Positions 62,701 through 64,000 of a stretch of 64,000 nt of DNA are shown here, one piece after another. The position numbers were made by a program, and so were the translations under genes. A model generated the notes under the pieces. The model saw only the letters and a list, made by a program, of their open reading frames with translations. It was not told where the DNA came from and ran no database searches. Source of the DNA: Paenibacillus_G sp049942825. Lineage in GTDB: Bacteria; Bacillota; Bacilli; Paenibacillales; NBRC-103111. The DNA is taken from the NCBI RefSeq assembly GCF_049942825.1, contig NZ_CP187970.1, positions 5,208,001 through 5,272,000 on the forward strand, in the 5' to 3' direction. How positions within the stretch are numbered: the stretch's first letter is position 1; every line of letters starts with the position of its first letter.

Positions 62701-63647
62701 GCCGACAGGCCGTCCGGCGAAGTCAGCTCCGCCTTGGCGGTCTGCACGTCACCGGCCGCAGCCGCGATGCGCAGCTTGAGGTCCTGCCCTTCGGCCGGAA
62801 TGGCGCCGAACGGCTTCTTGAACGTGATCGACCGGCTGTCGAAGGCGATCGCGTCCTTCTGGATCTGTCCGTCGAACGCGCCGTCCTGGGCCACATAATC
62901 GTGGCTAAGCGCTTTCACGTCGGCGCCGAGGTCAATCGTGAACGTGACATCCGCCGTGTCCAGCGTAACGATCTTCAGGTTGCTGCCGTCTGCCGTGCCG
63001 TAATTGGCCCCCGACCAATCGGAGCCGAGTACTACCTTGGCTTCATAGGAGCCTGCCGGCAGGGTGCGCTGCAGCTTGTACACCTTGTTGTCGAAGTTGT
63101 AGTCGACGAAGAACTGCTGCGCTTCCCCCGGCGCCCACTCGGCTTCGCCGAATACCCGCTGCACGGAGCCGACCAGGCGCGGGTGCTGCTGCGCATCCAG
63201 CGCAGGGACATACTGCGGCAGGCCGGCTACCCCGGGCTCCGAGATTCGTGCGCCCTTCAACCCCAGGTCCGCATTGATATAGAAGGTAACGGCCTTGGGC
63301 TCGGCCAGCTGGAGGGAGAAGTTCCCGCCCCCGTTGTCGTACCCGGTCCATGTGCCGCTCTTCACGAGCTTGAACTCATGGGTTCCTGCCGGAAGCTCCC
63401 GGGTGTATGTATAGAACTCTCCCGCGATATGCTTCATCTGGGTTTCTGCCGAAGCATTGTTCCAGCCCTGGAAGCTGCCGACGACGACCCACTTGCTCGA
63501 TCCGCCCGGCTGCTCATCATAGGTAACCCCGGCTGCGGCTGCCTGTACCGAACCCGTCAGGACACCGGCCAGCAGCTGGACGGTCATCAGGACGGCGGTC
63601 AAGGCCGCAAGCAGTCTGACCCTCTGTCTGTTCTGCCAGAAAGACAT
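56790..63647 (-). CDS. Giant SLH-anchored GH13 amylase/pullulanase with X25, Fn3 and Big2 modules
   Basis: A 2285-residue surface enzyme; the ATG at 63647 follows GGAGGC. Order: signal peptide (LLAALTAVLMTVQLLAGVLTG), two X25-type starch-binding units (WVVVGSFQGWNNASAETQ; RLVGSVQRVFGEAEWAPGEA), linker domain, and GH13 barrel with YQIFPDRFFDG, Asp767 (GWRLDVAPDV), Glu806 (LIGEEWG) and Asp871 (LVDSHDTTRS). Then alpha-amylase C-domain, two Fn3 domains (one LSWNAVEGAEAYRVYRA), another starch-binding unit (INIAGSFNGWNASS), a glucodextranase-like domain, three Big2 repeats, an Asp/Asn/Gly linker, and three SLH motifs at the end. It degrades starch or pullulan on the cell surface. Confidence 0.92.
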   Translation of the reverse strand: MSFWQNRQRVRLLAALTAVLMTVQLLAGVLTGSVQAAAAGVTYDEQPGGSSKWVVVGSFQGWNNASAETQMKHIAGEFYTYTRELPAGTHEFKLVKSGTWTGYDNGGGNFSLQLAEPKAVTFYINADLGLKGARISEPGVAGLPQYVPALDAQQHPRLVGSVQRVFGEAEWAPGEAQQFFVDYNFDNKVYKLQRTLPAGSYEAKVVLGSDWSGANYGTADGSNLKIVTLDTADVTFTIDLGADVKALSHDYVAQDGAFDGQIQKDAIAFDSRSITFKKPFGAIPAEGQDLKLRIAAAAGDVQTAKAELTSPDGLSAAYLMTKATTVSGKDYFEVTVPASAFGKVGVWGYKFILIDGMSKAEYGDDSTRGGTGSVSDDGALPYDLTVYKTDYKTPDWMKNAVVYQIFPDRFFDGSKDNNRAKLLDGARGALDEEHATGKNGQQLQYFDGGVPGEPAQDQVWGTWTDAPENPDRLKPENKPYYPDAETDGAWTNEFYGGDVQGIEQKLAYLKSLGITAVYLNPVAWAASNHKYDATDYKHLDPMFGQPVYNTPGDPTSGLDYVKTREASDLVFSNFTKAAKAAGIRVINDGVFNHVGDDSIYFDRYSKYPEIGAYEYWAAVYGKMNAEGLSKEAAEAAVRESYTSQINPLTGTNYKFPDDFKYISWFTVENEMAPNRDDPGQHFKYDAWWGYDSLPVMDAKEPQTSPTEYLPADELSLPGQHEWNNIHYRDNVIGHNLKDLSAEQAETQMQGTGSQRWLWMGTSGWRLDVAPDVSAGTWSKFREAVKSAAGRTNANGGEIDEPVLIGEEWGVATKFLLGDQFDSVMNYRFRGALQSFLNGGSAEAMNEALESVREDYPKEAWQALMNLVDSHDTTRSITKYDHPEWEEEHLIIAPEASDLAIKRQELTAIFQMGYPGAPSIYYGSEVGLAGTKDPDSRRAFPWDRVIAGQDGTFSGTGRYAELFSTYQQAAKIRNDYPVFRTGDLKAAYAQGEVIAYARKDDAKGALIAVNRSSEAKTIQADVAGFLPEGLALKDLLKGGLTAAVTGGKITLTIPALSGVMMVSEGELQTAPTVTGLTAAAGNGQVSLSWNAVEGAEAYRVYRAEIEGGAVTLLETTEGTAYTDSTVVNGTKYYYAVSALAGGGEGFLSDMASAVPAFAIQEVGTPSTITEAVYAGVGLSTPKITVAIQVDGLTDAPAYAGKDAPGLIARLAYYKDGSDPEAAEDTKLRYESDEAPGKLYWAAFEPTETGLYRYFAKVSTDNGETYSVSPSVTVQVYGSPDDTLPPAAPVLGAITTESNRATLKWTADAEDVSGFEVLRREAGQAEFRKIAVMPATAKEYIDYAVSNDTSYTYKIAAFDKAYNRSLSEEQSVTPKLVMVDVKLRLHLPDYTPTSDDINIAGSFNGWNASSTKLQVPSGATDRRIVEYTFKMMAGRSIDYKYTRGTWDTEAFTSHKRINPDTEDYGNWAYGSTDTNMQLTIKNQGGNQMVVDDYILRWKDMPMILTLPRTTYGDDVTYSTEESSFNLKGVVPYGVAFTINNQPLPAGAMSQYGEVSLEGVPLNPGLNTFELHIEPTAETLAQPWYTDQGRKDNATKTLTLYITRTSGGGEVPAELTGITADPSSAQLKIGETKQAVTTAVYADASLNKIVTDAASYSSNNKAVVSVSASGLITAKGAGTAKVTVTYEGKTAEIAVTVTAPEQEPVVERITVDQAALDLRAGDTHQAVTTAVYADASLNKIVTDAASYSSDNEAVASVSASGLITAKGAGTAKVTVTYEGKTAEIAVTVTAPEQEPVVESIAVDQAALDLRAGDTHQAVTTAVYADASLNKIVTDAASYSSDNEAVASVSASGLITAKGAGTAKVTVTYEGKTAEIAVTVTQPESDHEDDDDNNNGGGNGNSGGGSSTPADGGTKDKPKKVTEDDLKKIKDGKVTVELGAADRELLLPANAAALLAGGVLEVKTNGVTLALPAALLEELAKLLPVGSTAGAGLSLNVTGLAKADAEALLAKAASAAGTDVRALSDVYDFTLAAVDKDGKRQRLTSFSQPVTLTFQVPGSADHSVTGVYYLADNGELEYVEGSWNGNTLSVQVTHFSKYAVLEYSAAFADLPSGHWASAAVRELAAKGIVNGMENGRFAPDQSVTRAQFAAMVVRALGLEAKSGAAQPFTDVASGAWYAKAVAAAYSHGIVGGRSESTFAPDELITREEMAVLIVRAHAAQEGGKAAEGAGLQAVFTDYAEVSDWAAEAVQSAVELKLLQGRAQGLFAPGDTTTRAESAQVIHNLITAQK
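58009..58815 (-). repeat. Three tandem 273-bp Big2 repeats within the amylase gene
   Basis: Landmark GCGATCTCCGCCGTCTTGCC occurs at 58030, 58303 and 58576: a period of exactly 273 bp (91 residues). The three copies differ by only a few bases, with the N-terminal-most copy (about 58555 onward) diverging at its edge. Protein repeat contains ITAKGAGTAKVTVTYEGKTA. Such identity favours copy-number change by recombination. Confidence 0.92.
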
Positions 63648-63679
63648 GTGAAATGTGCCTCCATTCGCAAAATGTGGTA

Positions 63680-63693
63680 GTAAAGCGTTTTCT
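63680..63693 (-). promoter_or_regulatory. cre site at the amylase promoter
   Basis: AGAAAACGCTTTAC on the minus strand closely fits the CcpA consensus. It is about 33-46 bp before the ATG, just downstream of TATGAT (about 63699-63704) that may be the -10 box, where bound CcpA would repress. Confidence 0.65.
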
Positions 63694-63919
63694 CGATCAT
63701 CATAGCATGGGCTTTCCACCCTCGGGAGTGTACAATATTGACGTCCTGCCCGTACTCCGTTGACCTCTTGAAGGAAGAAGGAGGAAATGACGGCATAATA
63801 GGAAAAAGAAATAGAAACCGGTTTCCTCAATACCCTCCAATACTGGATGATTTTGTTTGAAATCTCGGGAATTGGGAAAACCTAAGGCCATCAGCATGGC
63901 TTGGGGGGGGAAGGATCGG

Positions 63920-64000
63920 ATGAAGAGCAGCATAGCGGCAGAGGATATCATGTCCTCTGTCCACGAGACCTTCCGGGACAATACCGACCTTGTGTACCGT
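63920..64000 (+). CDS. Start of a probable GerA-family spore germination protein (partial)
   Basis: ATG at 63920 behind GGGAAGGATC; 27 codons stay open to the window edge. The product begins MKSSIAAEDIMSSVHETFRD and ends with NTDLVYR. This opening (helix, then DxxDLVYR) resembles the start of GerA/GerXA spore-germinant receptor A subunits (typical: SDLVIRE). Because only 27 residues are visible, the call is tentative. Confidence 0.5.
   Translation, partial: MKSSIAAEDIMSSVHETFRDNTDLVYR

Noticed and set aside
61446..63680. 744-codon open frame on the plus strand over the same gene
   Set aside because: Composition rich in Arg, Val and Leu, no ribosome site, and it mirrors the GH13 coding strand.

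Overview
The window looks like chromosomal DNA of a GC-rich, endospore-forming Paenibacillus-type Firmicute (an inference from gene content, in the style of the P. mucilaginosus group). The pointers are strong AGGAGG-type ribosome binding sites, spore-coat and YjcZ-type small proteins, a GerA-like gene start at the right edge, S-layer-homology (SLH) anchored enzymes, and sugar ABC cassettes made of one lipoprotein and two permeases with no dedicated ATPase, controlled by YesM/YesN or membrane AraC regulators. No tRNA, rRNA, CRISPR array, transposase or phage gene was seen. Most genes lie on the minus strand.

Left part (1-9134): a three-gene Fe(III)/thiamine/phosphonate-type ABC importer with coupled starts, a GNAT-like protein, a decayed ketoacyl-synthase III pseudogene, an aldo/keto reductase, a secreted beta-propeller protein, a nitroreductase and a 33-residue YjcZ-like sporulation peptide. 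Middle left (9326-24028): a GH3 glycosidase with an inserted domain, a MerR regulator with a dyad operator and a partner gene, two alpha/beta hydrolases, a PadR regulator, a flavin-type oxidase, a DUF523 protein, an antibiotic-resistance-type ABC-F gene behind a convincing transcription attenuator, a thioesterase, an Rrf2 regulator with a textbook promoter, and a secreted GH5 mannanase-like enzyme.

Centre (24630-31836): a sugar ABC importer cassette (lipoprotein plus two permeases) next to its YesM/YesN two-component system. 32199-41850: a possible orphan glycine-riboswitch-like element, a CPBP membrane protease, a secreted cohesin-domain protein, a PH-domain protein, a lipoprotein and a PL8 polysaccharide lyase with three SLH motifs.

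Right part (41851-64000): a cytochrome P450, then a glycan-use locus read right to left: a membrane AraC regulator with a catabolite-repression (cre) site over its promoter, lipoprotein, two permeases, a sugar isomerase/epimerase-like protein, an unrecognised alpha-toroid protein and a GH105-type hydrolase. The proposed logic is that extracellular lyases release oligosaccharides, the importer takes them up, and cytoplasmic enzymes without signal peptides (toroid protein, GH105) cut them. A small spore-coat and secreted-peptide cluster follows, then a giant 2285-residue SLH-anchored amylase/pullulanase with three near-identical 273-bp Big2 repeats and a cre site at its promoter, and finally the start of a probable spore germination gene. 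The wider picture is a polysaccharide-degrading soil bacterium that displays starch and acidic-polysaccharide enzymes on its S-layer.
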